Source of the DNA: JAGOTT01 sp964450795
GTDB taxonomy: Bacteria; Patescibacteriota; Minisyncoccia; Moranbacterales; UBA1568
Assembly (NCBI GenBank): GCA_964450795.1
Contig: CAYVDI010000015.1
Coordinates: 1-22,276 of the forward strand
Length of the DNA stretch: 22,276 nucleotides
Reading direction: 5' to 3'
The notes under the pieces were generated by a model, which did not search any database, was not told where the DNA came from, and saw only the letters and a list, made by a program, of their open reading frames with translations. Of the stretch, positions 1-6,567 are shown one piece after another. Position 1 is the first letter of the stretch, and the number at the start of each line of letters is the position of its first letter. The translations under genes were made by a program, and so were the position numbers.

Positions 1-20
1 GCATGGCCGGCGATTACAAA

Positions 21-44
21 ACCACCAGACCTCAGTCTGGTGGT
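21..44 (-). terminator. Intrinsic-terminator-like hairpin
   Basis: A perfect 10-bp inverted repeat (ACCACCAGAC at 21-30, GTCTGGTGGT at 35-44) encloses a CTCA tetraloop. Read on the minus strand the stem is followed by TTTTG, the usual terminator layout. On the plus strand only a weak T-rich stretch follows. It could end a minus-strand transcript or one entering from upstream. The gene it serves lies outside the window or is not recognisable. Confidence 0.6.
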
Positions 45-82
45 CGGTTATTTCATCGCTCTCTGAAGGGTAATCACTTATA

Positions 83-112
83 TTGACAGCGGGTGGTTTT
101 TTTTTGTAAGAC
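83..112 (+). promoter_or_regulatory. Putative sigma70-type promoter of the orphan gene
   Basis: A perfect -35 box TTGACA (83-88) is followed after 18 bp by TAAGAC (107-112). The spacer contains a T-run. The start point would be near 119, leaving a leader of about 27 nt before the ATG at 146, with GGAG at 134-137 as ribosome binding site. The -10 box is a poor match, so the exact position is uncertain. Confidence 0.5.
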
Positions 113-145
113 TGGGAGGAATCTTTAACAATCGGAGCAATAAAG

Positions 146-583
146 ATGGAATACGACAAAAGGTTGTTTGATAATCCGTATCTTCGAAATATTCTCTCGG
201 CGTTATCGATATCGCAATCCGGGGTTGCTCGATCACTGGTTGTGTATGATGGGCGAATCGAAAGGTTTTTGGAATTCGTCTTCATAGCTGCAGACCACAT
301 CGTTGCTATCGTCGAAGGCGATGAATCTACTGCGCAGTTCGCATGCGAAAAAGTCTTTCCTTATGGGTGGTTGTCACCTCAGGGAGAATTTATTAAGGTA
401 TCACATGCCAAACATGAGTTCATGGTTCGTGAAACTACCGGCTTTAGCGACTGTGATTCCGCCTGTGATGCTGGCTGGGTGAAATTCACCGTTGGGCTTC
501 CATACAATCTCATGAAGGCAGATGTCTGTTCGAAGCTGATTCGGATAAATCAAAACTTACCTCGATTCAGAAGACATGGCTGA
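146..583 (+). CDS. Hypothetical protein, 145 aa
   Basis: I do not recognise this protein. The ATG at 146 has a good ribosome binding site (GGAG, 8 nt upstream) and a plausible promoter, and the frame ends in TGA just before a strong terminator, so it looks like a complete single-gene unit. The protein is soluble: no signal peptide or membrane helix is visible. It has an alpha/beta look, four cysteines spread along the chain (two close together in CDSAC, about residues 103-107), and a basic C-terminus. Codon use is visibly more A/T-rich than in the neighbouring genes, which fits recent acquisition. It is convergent with topA. The function is unknown, and a recent family or lineage-specific orphan is likely. 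Confidence 0.65.
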   Translation: MEYDKRLFDNPYLRNILSALSISQSGVARSLVVYDGRIERFLEFVFIAADHIVAIVEGDESTAQFACEKVFPYGWLSPQGEFIKVSHAKHEFMVRETTGFSDCDSACDAGWVKFTVGLPYNLMKADVCSKLIRINQNLPRFRRHG

Positions 584-657
584 ATGTCTGGCTTGATGAG
601 ATTTCCGAGGCTAGCGAGGAACGACCAACATTCTGATTTTGCTGTTAGTTGGAATGC

Positions 658-684
658 AAAAGGCGAGAATTTCTCTCGCCTTTT
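658..684. terminator. Bidirectional intrinsic terminator
   Basis: An 11-bp stem (AAAAGGCGAGA at 658-668, TCTCGCCTTTT at 674-684) with an ATTTC loop has T-runs on both strands. It sits between two convergent genes and should terminate the orphan gene on the plus strand and the dprA-topA transcript on the minus strand. Confidence 0.9.
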
Positions 685-708
685 TTCTTGCTCCGTACTC
701 CTTGTTCC

Positions 709-2892
709 TTATCTCTTCTGTTTGTGCGGGTTGTGGTTCGGGCACTCCTTTTTCGAGCAGCGGTCGGGGATGGTCTTCGTTCCCTCCATCATGAGTGATC
801 CGCAGAGGTCGCAGGTCTTTCCGGTCGGTCTGGCCTTGATGGCGTTCCTGCATTTCGGGTAGTTGCTGCAGGCGAAGAAGACGCCGAACCGGCCGCGCTT
901 CTCGGTCATCTCGCCGACGCTGCAGGTCGGGCACTTCACGCCGGTACCGTTCATCGGATTGGATGGGTCGTCTTTCTTGATGTGCTTGCACTTCGGGTAG
1001 TTGCTGCAGGAAATGAACTTCCCGTATTTCCCAGTCCGTTCGACGAGGTCGCTGCCGCATTCGGGGCACTTCTCGCCGGTCGGCTTCGGTCCCTCGATCT
1101 CCTTGCCATCGATACCGAGCGCACCGTCGCAGTCCGGGTACTTCGAGCAGGAGAGGAACTTTCCCGAGCGACCGAGTTTGATGACCATGGACGCCCCGCA
1201 CTTGGGGCACTGGTGTGCCGAATCCGCAACGCCCAGGTTCGTCGCCTTGTCGGTCGATTTGTCTTTCGCTTTCACCTCCTTCGAAAAGGGCGTGTAGAAA
1301 TCACGGAGCGTTTTCGCGTAGCCCCTGGTGCCTTCGGCGATTTCGTCGAGCTTGTTTTCCATGTCCGCGGTGAGCATGTCGGACACGACGTCCGGAAAAT
1401 GCTCGGAGAGGAAGGAATCGACGACGTCGCCGATTTCCGTCGCTTTGAGCGACCGCCCTTCCTTCTCCACGTATTCGCGGTCGATGATGGTCTTGATGAT
1501 CGAGGCGTAGGTGGACGGGCGACCGATACCCCGCTTCTCGAGCTCCTTCACGAGTCCGGCTTCGGAATATCGTTTCGGTGGCTCAGTCTCCTTTTCTTCC
1601 GAGCTGATTCCTTCGAGCTTCAGTGATTCGCCTGCTGCGACTTCCGGGAGCTCGACATCATCGCCGCGTGCCGCCGTATCGAGCCTGAGCCATCCGTCGA
1701 AGGTGAGGCGCGAACCGGTTGCGGAAAAATCAGGGAGCATGCGATCCGTCGTGTTCGCGACGATCTTCGTCTTGAGTAGTTCCGCCGGCTTCATCTGCGA
1801 GGCGATCGTGCGTGTGCGGATGAGCGTGTAAAGCTTGCACTCCTCGTCTTGGAGTTTCGGTATCGTGTCGAAACTTGTCGGGCGGATCGCCTCGTGCGCC
1901 TCCTGAGCGTTCTTGGACTTCGTCTTGAACTGACGGACCTCGAGATAGTTTTCACCGAACGACGATTTCACGACGCTTGCGATCGCGCCCATCGCGTCGG
2001 CCGAAAGCGTGACGGAGTCGGTGCGCATATAGGTGATGTGTCCCTGTTCGTAGAGTTTCTGCGCGACACGCATGGTGCGCGAGGGCGACATACCGAGGCG
2101 CGAGCTTGCGGACTGCTGCAGGGTTGACGTCGTGAAGGGCGGTGACGGGTTTCGGAGTGCTTCGGTTTCCTTTACTTCGGTCACTTCCCAATCCTTCTCC
2201 TGTGCGAGTCTGAGAATAGCTTCGGTTTCCGCCGATATCGCCTCACGTTCCGATTGCGAACGCGGTTTTGTGGTGTGGGTCAAGGTGAGTTTCCCGGATC
2301 GTTTCGTCGCGCACTGCGCGGAGAAGACGGAATATATTTCCGGAATGAAATCGCGTATCTCTCGTTCCCGGACCGCGATGATGTGGAGCGCGGGGGACTG
2401 GACTCTTCCGGCGGAAAGCCCGTACCGAACTTTTTTCCAGATGAGTCCGGAGAGGTCGTAGCCGACGAGTCGGTCGAGGATACGCCGCGCCTCCTGGGCC
2501 TGCCGGAGGTTCTCGTCGATCGTGCGGGGATTTTTGATCGCCTCCTCGACGCCGCGCTTCGTTATTTCGTAGAAGAGGACGCGTTTCGGTTTCTTCATTT
2601 TGCAGGCTTCCTTGACGTGCCAGGCGATCGCCTCACCTTCGCGGTCGGGGTCGGTCGCGAGCAGTATCTCGTCCGCTTTCGCGGCGAGTCGGGAAATCTC
2701 GCTTATCACCTTCTCCTTTCCGGCGTTGATTTCGTAGTGCGGCACGAACCCGCCCTCGATGTCGATGGCGTTCTTGTTCGACTTCGGCAGATCGCGGACA
2801 TGACCGACGGAGGCGACGACCTTATACCCTGCACCGAGGTACTTGCCGATAGTCTTCGCTTTCGATGGGGACTCCACTATCAGTAATTTCAT
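709..2892 (-). CDS. topA: DNA topoisomerase I (type IA)
   Basis: This enzyme relaxes negative supercoils by passing one strand through a transient 5'-phosphotyrosine break. The 727-residue chain starts with the conserved TOPRIM strand KLLIVESPSKAKTIG, followed by the metal-binding motif TDPDREGEAIAWH. The catalytic tyrosine is Tyr288 in GHITYMRTDS. After about residue 560 come four zinc-ribbon-like repeats: three with CPxC...CSxxPxC-type cysteines, the last degenerate (CDLCG...CSKKECP). I chose the ATG at 2892 because the family begins exactly with MKLLIVESPSK. An ATG at 2922 would add ten non-conserved residues, and neither has a clear Shine-Dalgarno site. The gene follows dprA on the same strand, a common pairing, and probably shares its transcript across the 133-bp gap. 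It ends at the terminator at 658-684. Confidence 0.96.
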   Translation of the reverse strand: MKLLIVESPSKAKTIGKYLGAGYKVVASVGHVRDLPKSNKNAIDIEGGFVPHYEINAGKEKVISEISRLAAKADEILLATDPDREGEAIAWHVKEACKMKKPKRVLFYEITKRGVEEAIKNPRTIDENLRQAQEARRILDRLVGYDLSGLIWKKVRYGLSAGRVQSPALHIIAVREREIRDFIPEIYSVFSAQCATKRSGKLTLTHTTKPRSQSEREAISAETEAILRLAQEKDWEVTEVKETEALRNPSPPFTTSTLQQSASSRLGMSPSRTMRVAQKLYEQGHITYMRTDSVTLSADAMGAIASVVKSSFGENYLEVRQFKTKSKNAQEAHEAIRPTSFDTIPKLQDEECKLYTLIRTRTIASQMKPAELLKTKIVANTTDRMLPDFSATGSRLTFDGWLRLDTAARGDDVELPEVAAGESLKLEGISSEEKETEPPKRYSEAGLVKELEKRGIGRPSTYASIIKTIIDREYVEKEGRSLKATEIGDVVDSFLSEHFPDVVSDMLTADMENKLDEIAEGTRGYAKTLRDFYTPFSKEVKAKDKSTDKATNLGVADSAHQCPKCGASMVIKLGRSGKFLSCSKYPDCDGALGIDGKEIEGPKPTGEKCPECGSDLVERTGKYGKFISCSNYPKCKHIKKDDPSNPMNGTGVKCPTCSVGEMTEKRGRFGVFFACSNYPKCRNAIKARPTGKTCDLCGSLMMEGTKTIPDRCSKKECPNHNPHKQKR

Positions 2893-2918
2893 ATGGGTGT
2901 AGGTGCTCAGTGAAAATT

Positions 2919-3022
2919 CCAAAGTTCAAATATCAAATTTCAAATCAAGCTCGAATGGAATAATTCTGAAATTTGGCATTCGTACCTCGGATTTCATTTG
3001 GCATTTGTTATTTGGATTTTGG
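2919..3022. repeat. Heptad-periodic inverted intergenic element (copy 1)
   Basis: Four consecutive 7-bp units of the form YCAAANN start at 2919, 2926, 2933 and 2940. After a middle of about 30 bp the complementary pattern appears, with TTTGG ending at 2976, 3001, 3015 and 3022 and a TTTGT variant ending at 3008. The last four fall in one 7-bp phase. The two arms are therefore complementary in many registers and could form a long imperfect hairpin. The element fills the dprA-topA gap and reaches to within 4 bp of the dprA stop. No gene or good promoter is seen in it. Confidence 0.75.
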
Positions 3023-3025
3023 CAT

Positions 3026-4126
3026 TTACATTCTGATGTAGTGACTTCCTCCGATGTCCTTCGCGAGTCCGCGGAGTTCGAGCATCGTGAGCGCGCCGGA
3101 CGCGGCACTTATTCCAAGATGCGATGATTTGATGATTTCGTCAACCGCCAGTCCCTCATGTGAAAGGATGGAAAGGATTTTTTCTTCCTCTTCAGAAAGA
3201 CCGTGTGGTGCCTGCTGTGGGGTTTCCGCCGCCGTTTTCGTTGGTTCCGTCGCGATCGGAATTTCCTCGAGAATGTCGCCGATATTCCGGACGATCTTCG
3301 CGCCTTCCTTGATGAGCCGGTTCGTTCCGGAGGATGCGGGAGAGAAGATGGGACCGGGCACGGCGAATACTTCGCGATTCGCCTCGAGTGCGAGTCGCGC
3401 GGTGATGAGTGACCCGCTCCGCTCCGCCGCCTCGATGACGATGGTTCCCTGTGAGATGCCGGCGACGATCCGGTTCCGTGCGGGGAACGTTTCCGGTCGC
3501 GCGGGTGTTATGGGTGGGTATTCGGAGAGGAGCGCGCCTTGTTCCTGTATCCGACGTGCGAGCGTGAGGTGATCCTTGGGATGTATGGAGGCGTCGTCGA
3601 GACTGTCGCCCAAGACGGCGATCGTCGTGCCTCCGGAATGGATCGCCGCTTCGTGCGCGACGGAGTCGATACCATAGGCGAGTCCGGATGCGACGACGAA
3701 CCCGGCGGAAGCGAGCTCCTTTACGATCCGCTCCGTCGCCTGCGTGCCGTAGGCGGTGTGGCGGCGCGACCCGACGACCGATATGCAGGGCTTGTGCCAC
3801 TGCGAAAAATTTCCTTTCGCATAAAGAAGCGCGAAGGGTGCGTCGAGTTCGCGGAGAAGCGGCGGAAAGTCCGGACCGTTTCCGAGGAGAACACGGATAT
3901 TTTCCTGTTCGAGAAGTCTGGCTTCGTATTCCGGGTCGATGGATGAACGGCCGTCCACGAGCGCGGCACGCGCATCCTTGGACAGGTTGGCGTCGGTGAA
4001 TGCGGACAGAGGCGCCTTCCATGCCGCTTCGCCCGATTCGAAACAATCCATGACGGAGAGGATCCGCTCCTGTCCGAATCCGGGAAGTTTCCGGAAGCAG
4101 TGCCAATAGATGGAGTCTTGAATCAT
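3026..4126 (-). CDS. dprA: DNA-processing protein DprA/Smf
   Basis: DprA binds single-stranded DNA that enters during natural transformation and loads RecA onto it. The 366-residue protein has the full Rossmann-like core: SVVGSRRHTAYG (residues 116-127), SGLAYGIDSVAHEAA (147-161), FPARNRIVAGIS (214-225) and ERSGSLITARLA (235-246). An N-terminal helix-hairpin-helix-like region (about 10-60) and a C-terminal winged-helix segment (about 310-366, DprA_WH-like) complete it. The start at 4126 gives the usual length. There is no strong Shine-Dalgarno site, but a promoter with 17-bp spacing lies 35 bp upstream. topA follows on the same strand. Together with the type IV pili and ComEC often found in such genomes, DprA implies DNA uptake, but no uptake gene is in this window. 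Confidence 0.95.
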   Translation of the reverse strand: MIQDSIYWHCFRKLPGFGQERILSVMDCFESGEAAWKAPLSAFTDANLSKDARAALVDGRSSIDPEYEARLLEQENIRVLLGNGPDFPPLLRELDAPFALLYAKGNFSQWHKPCISVVGSRRHTAYGTQATERIVKELASAGFVVASGLAYGIDSVAHEAAIHSGGTTIAVLGDSLDDASIHPKDHLTLARRIQEQGALLSEYPPITPARPETFPARNRIVAGISQGTIVIEAAERSGSLITARLALEANREVFAVPGPIFSPASSGTNRLIKEGAKIVRNIGDILEEIPIATEPTKTAAETPQQAPHGLSEEEEKILSILSHEGLAVDEIIKSSHLGISAASGALTMLELRGLAKDIGGSHYIRM

Positions 4127-4140
4127 TGTGGAGAAATAAA

Positions 4141-4168
4141 GAATGGGGAATGTCGAATGTAGAATACC
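4141..4168. repeat. Heptad-periodic tract (copy 2, one arm)
   Basis: Four perfect 7-bp units of the form GAATNNN (GAATGGG, GAATGTC, GAATGTA, GAATACC) run without interruption from 4141 to 4168 in the leader of dprA. No complementary arm of similar quality follows. The period is the same as in the elements at 2919-3022 and 17170-17225, but the core word differs. Confidence 0.6.
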
Positions 4169-4189
4169 GGAAGGATTTCATCGGTGCAA
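4161..4189 (-). promoter_or_regulatory. Putative dprA promoter
   Basis: On the minus strand TTGCAC (4189-4184) is followed after exactly 17 bp by TATTCT (4166-4161). The start point would be near 4154, about 28 nt upstream of the dprA ATG at 4126. The -10 box overlaps the GAATNNN heptad tract. Confidence 0.6.
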
Positions 4190-4197
4190 TCCGAGCA

Positions 4198-4226
4198 TGG
4201 ACAAAATTCTGTGTTTTCGTTAGGAT
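4198..4226 (+). promoter_or_regulatory. Putative tRNA-Ala promoter
   Basis: TGGACA (4198-4203), a 17-bp spacer and TAGGAT (4221-4226) lie about 40 bp upstream of the mature tRNA-Ala 5' end. The promoter is divergent from the dprA promoter, and only 8 bp separate the two -35 boxes. Confidence 0.6.
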
Positions 4227-4265
4227 GCGGAAACAGAGACGGTATGTTAACTGTTATCTGATTTC

Positions 4266-4338
4266 GGGCCGTTAGCTCAGTTGGTAGAGCACCGCGTTTG
4301 CAACGCGGGGGTCGCAGGTTCGAATCCTGTACGGTCCA
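4266..4338 (+). tRNA. tRNA-Ala (anticodon TGC)
   Basis: A complete cloverleaf: acceptor GGGCCGT/ACGGTCC, D arm with GCTCAGTTGGTAGAGC, anticodon stem CCGCG/CGCGG with loop TTTGCAA (anticodon TGC at 4299-4301), and T arm GCAGG-TTCGAAT-CCTGT. Discriminator A is at 4338. CCA is not encoded. It stands alone rather than inside an rRNA spacer, where tRNA-Ala(TGC) is often found. Confidence 0.97.
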
Positions 4339-4350
4339 CATCGTCGCATC

Positions 4351-4379
4351 TTGCGTGGTTGCGGATGGAATGATATGCT
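4351..4379 (+). promoter_or_regulatory. Putative promoter of the small membrane protein/TSUP operon
   Basis: TTGCGT (4351-4356) and TATGCT (4374-4379) are 17 bp apart, and TGA before the -10 box makes an extended -10. The start point near 4386 would leave a leader of about 150 nt before the Shine-Dalgarno-led ATG at 4536. Confidence 0.55.
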
Positions 4380-4479
4380 TCCCTCTGTTTTGTGGGACAA
4401 CCGAATCGTCGATGAGATGTGGTCTTCTCGGCGCTCGCCCTTGCTTCGCAAACTTTCGTGGTAACCATTATTTTCGAAT

Positions 4480-4511
4480 GGAACTTTCCCGTATGGGGAG
4501 GGGACTGTTCC
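4480..4511 (+). promoter_or_regulatory. Leader hairpin, possible attenuator
   Basis: GGAAC (4480-4484) pairs with GTTCC (4507-4511), and TTTCCC (4485-4490) pairs with GGGGAG (4495-4500) around a GTAT loop, leaving a 6-nt bulge on the 3' side. A short T-rich stretch follows (TGTTTT). It lies in the transcribed leader, 25 bp before the start codon. Attenuation is an inference, and it could be a chance fold. Confidence 0.3.
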
Positions 4512-4535
4512 TGTTTTCGTATGCCGAAGGAACGA

Positions 4536-4766
4536 ATGTCGACACTCGTGCAGCTCGTTGTATTTGGGGTCATAAGCGGCGGGTTGTATGGGATGCTCTA
4601 TATGTTCGAGGATGATCTGACGCGGGCGTCTGAACGGGTGCGGAACGGAGAAATGGTTTTCGCCGGCGTTCCGGTCGCGGTCGCCTTCGCGTTCTCGTTC
4701 GCGCATGGGAAATTCACGTCCCACTTCTGGGATTTCCTCGGGTTCCAGGCGAAGAAGAAACACTAA
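4536..4766 (+). CDS. Small membrane protein, 76 aa
   Basis: The protein has two hydrophobic segments (about residues 4-22 and 41-57) separated by a short charged loop, and a basic C-terminus (QAKKKH). I chose the ATG at 4536 because GAAGGAA lies directly upstream (4 nt spacing). The frame is open back to a GTG at 4419 and an in-frame ATG at 4521, but neither has a ribosome binding site, and the extension overlaps the leader hairpin. It ends 9 bp before the TauE/SafE-type transporter gene, so the two are almost certainly co-transcribed. From memory, short two-helix proteins of this kind do precede such transporters elsewhere, but I cannot name a family. An accessory or partner role is an inference. 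Confidence 0.7.
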   Translation: MSTLVQLVVFGVISGGLYGMLYMFEDDLTRASERVRNGEMVFAGVPVAVAFAFSFAHGKFTSHFWDFLGFQAKKKH

Positions 4767-4775
4767 ACCACCTTT

Positions 4776-5837
4776 ATGGAAGTCTCATTCATCGATCTCG
4801 GTCTCGCGAATGTCACGATACTGTTCCTCGTCGGATTCGTCGGCGGGCTCGTGTCCGGATTCATCGGGTCGGGAGGCGCGTTCGTGATGACGCCGGCCAT
4901 GATGACGCTCGGGGTTCCCGGGGTCGTCGCGGTCGCTTCGAATATCTGTCACAAATTCCCGAAAGCGCTCGTCGGAGCGCTCAAGCGGCACAAGTATGGG
5001 CAGGTGGACTGGAAGCTCGGTATCGTGATGGGCGTGTTCGCCGAATTCGGGATGATCGCGGGGAAGCATATGATGATCGGTATCCGTGAGAGCTATGGGA
5101 ACACGGGGACGGATCTCTATGTCTCGGCGATCTTCGTCGTGACGCTCGCGATCGTGGGAGGCTACGTGCTTCGCGATGCGTGGCAGCTTCATCTCGCGCA
5201 TCGGAAACATGGCGAACTCCCGCCGCACAAGCCGACGCGGATCGCCGAATGGATCCGGAGTATCCGTATTCCCGGAACGATGGTTCGGTTCGAGAGTATC
5301 GGTACGCCGGTCTCGGTGTTTTTTCTCGCGCCTTTGGGATTCGCGACGGGAATGCTCGCGGCGACGATCGCGGTCGGCGGATTCATCGGCGTGCCGGCGA
5401 TGATCTATCTGCTGGGTGTCCCCGCGCTTACGGCGACCGCGACCGAACTGGTCATCGCGTTCGTGATGGGACTCGGCGGGACGATCCTCTATGCGCTCGA
5501 AGGAGTCGTCGATATCCGTCTCGCGATGATCATCCTAGCGGGATCGCTTTTCGGCATCCAGCTCGGAGCGATCGGGACGACCTATGTGAAGGATCATGTC
5601 GTGAAGTTCGTCATGGGACTTATCATGGTCATAGTGCTCGTGAGCCGGTTCTTCTATATTCCTGGATACCTTTCGAAGCTCGGGATCATCGACCGCTGGT
5701 CCGATCGGACGATTTCCATGCTGAAAATCATGGGGGATGCGACGCTCGCGCTCGCGCTTATCGCGGGCGCCACGATCGTACTCGTCTCTCTTTTCCGCGG
5801 GATGGCGGAGGAACGCTTGCGGACGGTCGGTAAGTGA
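4776..5837 (+). CDS. TSUP (TauE/SafE) family membrane transporter
   Basis: A 353-residue polytopic inner-membrane protein of the TauE/SafE superfamily, whose members export or import sulfite, sulfoacetate, thiosulfate and related organosulfur anions. The family signature GLVSGFIGSGGAFVMTP lies at about residues 24-40 in the first helix-loop, and the second half carries the repeat-related stretch GFATGMLAATIAVGGFIGVP. There are about eight hydrophobic segments in two halves, with a longer cytoplasmic loop (about 130-165) that is rich in His and Arg. The ATG at 4776 has no Shine-Dalgarno site, so translation may be coupled to the small gene 9 bp upstream. The substrate cannot be told from sequence. 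Confidence 0.88.
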   Translation: MEVSFIDLGLANVTILFLVGFVGGLVSGFIGSGGAFVMTPAMMTLGVPGVVAVASNICHKFPKALVGALKRHKYGQVDWKLGIVMGVFAEFGMIAGKHMMIGIRESYGNTGTDLYVSAIFVVTLAIVGGYVLRDAWQLHLAHRKHGELPPHKPTRIAEWIRSIRIPGTMVRFESIGTPVSVFFLAPLGFATGMLAATIAVGGFIGVPAMIYLLGVPALTATATELVIAFVMGLGGTILYALEGVVDIRLAMIILAGSLFGIQLGAIGTTYVKDHVVKFVMGLIMVIVLVSRFFYIPGYLSKLGIIDRWSDRTISMLKIMGDATLALALIAGATIVLVSLFRGMAEERLRTVGK

Positions 5838-5852
5838 TATTTCCCTTTCCGG

Positions 5853-5881
5853 TGGACTTTTTTCCGGTTCCGGTGTAGACT
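5853..5881 (+). promoter_or_regulatory. Putative nth promoter
   Basis: TGGACT (5853-5858), a 17-bp spacer and TAGACT (5876-5881) sit between the transporter stop and the nth ATG. The start point near 5888 leaves a leader of about 20 nt. Confidence 0.55.
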
Positions 5882-5907
5882 ACGGTGCTATCCGTTACGG
5901 CACCGAT

Positions 5908-6549
5908 ATGATCGAAAAGGACCGCGTGCGTGAGATACTGAAGCGCCTCAGGAAGGCGTATCCGGAAGCGGGACCGTTCGTCGAATGGTCCACGCCTTTG
6001 GAATTGGTCGTGGGCACCGTGCTTTCGGCGCAGTGCACAGACGTTCGGGTGAATGAGGTGACGAAAGTCCTGTTCGCGAAGTACAAGACCGCGGGAGATT
6101 ATGCGAAGGCGAGCCTTCCGACGCTCGAACGGGAAATTTTCTCCACGGGGTTCTACCGGAACAAAGCGAAGTACCTGAAGGGTCTCGGGAGGATCCTTTC
6201 CGAGAAATTCGGCGGGAATGTTCCGGATACGCTCGAAGGACTCCTGTCGCTTCCCGGGGTCTCGAACAAGACCGCCTATATCGTACTTTCGAAGGCGTTC
6301 GGAAAACACGTCGGGCTCGCGGTGGACACGCATGTCTTCCGGGTCGCGCCGCGACTCGGTCTTTCCGACGCGAAAACGGCGGAAAAGATGTCGCAGGAAC
6401 TCGGCGTGATCTTCATGCCGAGGGATTATCTTTCCGTGAACGAGCTCTTCATAACGCATGGGCGTGCGGTCTGCATTCCGCGGAAACCCCGGTGCGGGGA
6501 GTGTGTGCTCGCTGAAATCTGTCCTTCAGCCAAAGCGTTTCTTGGGTAG
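5908..6549 (+). CDS. nth: Endonuclease III (DNA glycosylase/AP lyase)
   Basis: This base-excision-repair enzyme removes oxidised pyrimidines and nicks the resulting abasic site. The 213-residue chain has the helix-hairpin-helix motif LPGVSNKTA with catalytic Lys121, the catalytic Asp140 in VDTHVFRV, and a C-terminal [4Fe-4S] loop with the exact C-x6-C-x2-C-x5-C spacing (CIPRKPRCGECVLAEIC). The Lys-Asp distance is one residue longer than in E. coli Nth. I chose the ATG at 5908 because MIEKDRVREIL matches the family N-terminus. The frame is open further upstream, but that part overlaps the transporter gene in another frame. A probable own promoter lies in the 70-bp gap. It is convergent with the hydrolase gene, 18 bp away, with no obvious terminator between them. 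Confidence 0.95.
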   Translation: MIEKDRVREILKRLRKAYPEAGPFVEWSTPLELVVGTVLSAQCTDVRVNEVTKVLFAKYKTAGDYAKASLPTLEREIFSTGFYRNKAKYLKGLGRILSEKFGGNVPDTLEGLLSLPGVSNKTAYIVLSKAFGKHVGLAVDTHVFRVAPRLGLSDAKTAEKMSQELGVIFMPRDYLSVNELFITHGRAVCIPRKPRCGECVLAEICPSAKAFLG

Positions 6550-6567
6550 GCCTGAAACACGGCATCG

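Noticed and set aside
584..862. A plus-strand frame starting directly after the orphan gene
   Set aside because: It crosses the bidirectional terminator at 658-684 and runs into the end of topA on the other strand. It shows no conserved pattern.
982..1626. A 214-codon plus-strand frame inside topA
   Set aside because: It runs opposite the conserved zinc-ribbon and C-terminal part of topoisomerase I and has no promoter or ribosome binding site of note.
4123..4763. Minus-strand frames across tRNA-Ala with peptide RTCDPRVANAVLYQLS
   Set aside because: This is the translation of the complement of a tRNA gene, a known annotation artefact. The same holds for frames across 17077-17408 and 20229-20492.
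5737..5907. Upstream extension of the nth frame
   Set aside because: The extension overlaps the end of the transporter gene in another frame, and family members begin at the residues encoded from 5908.
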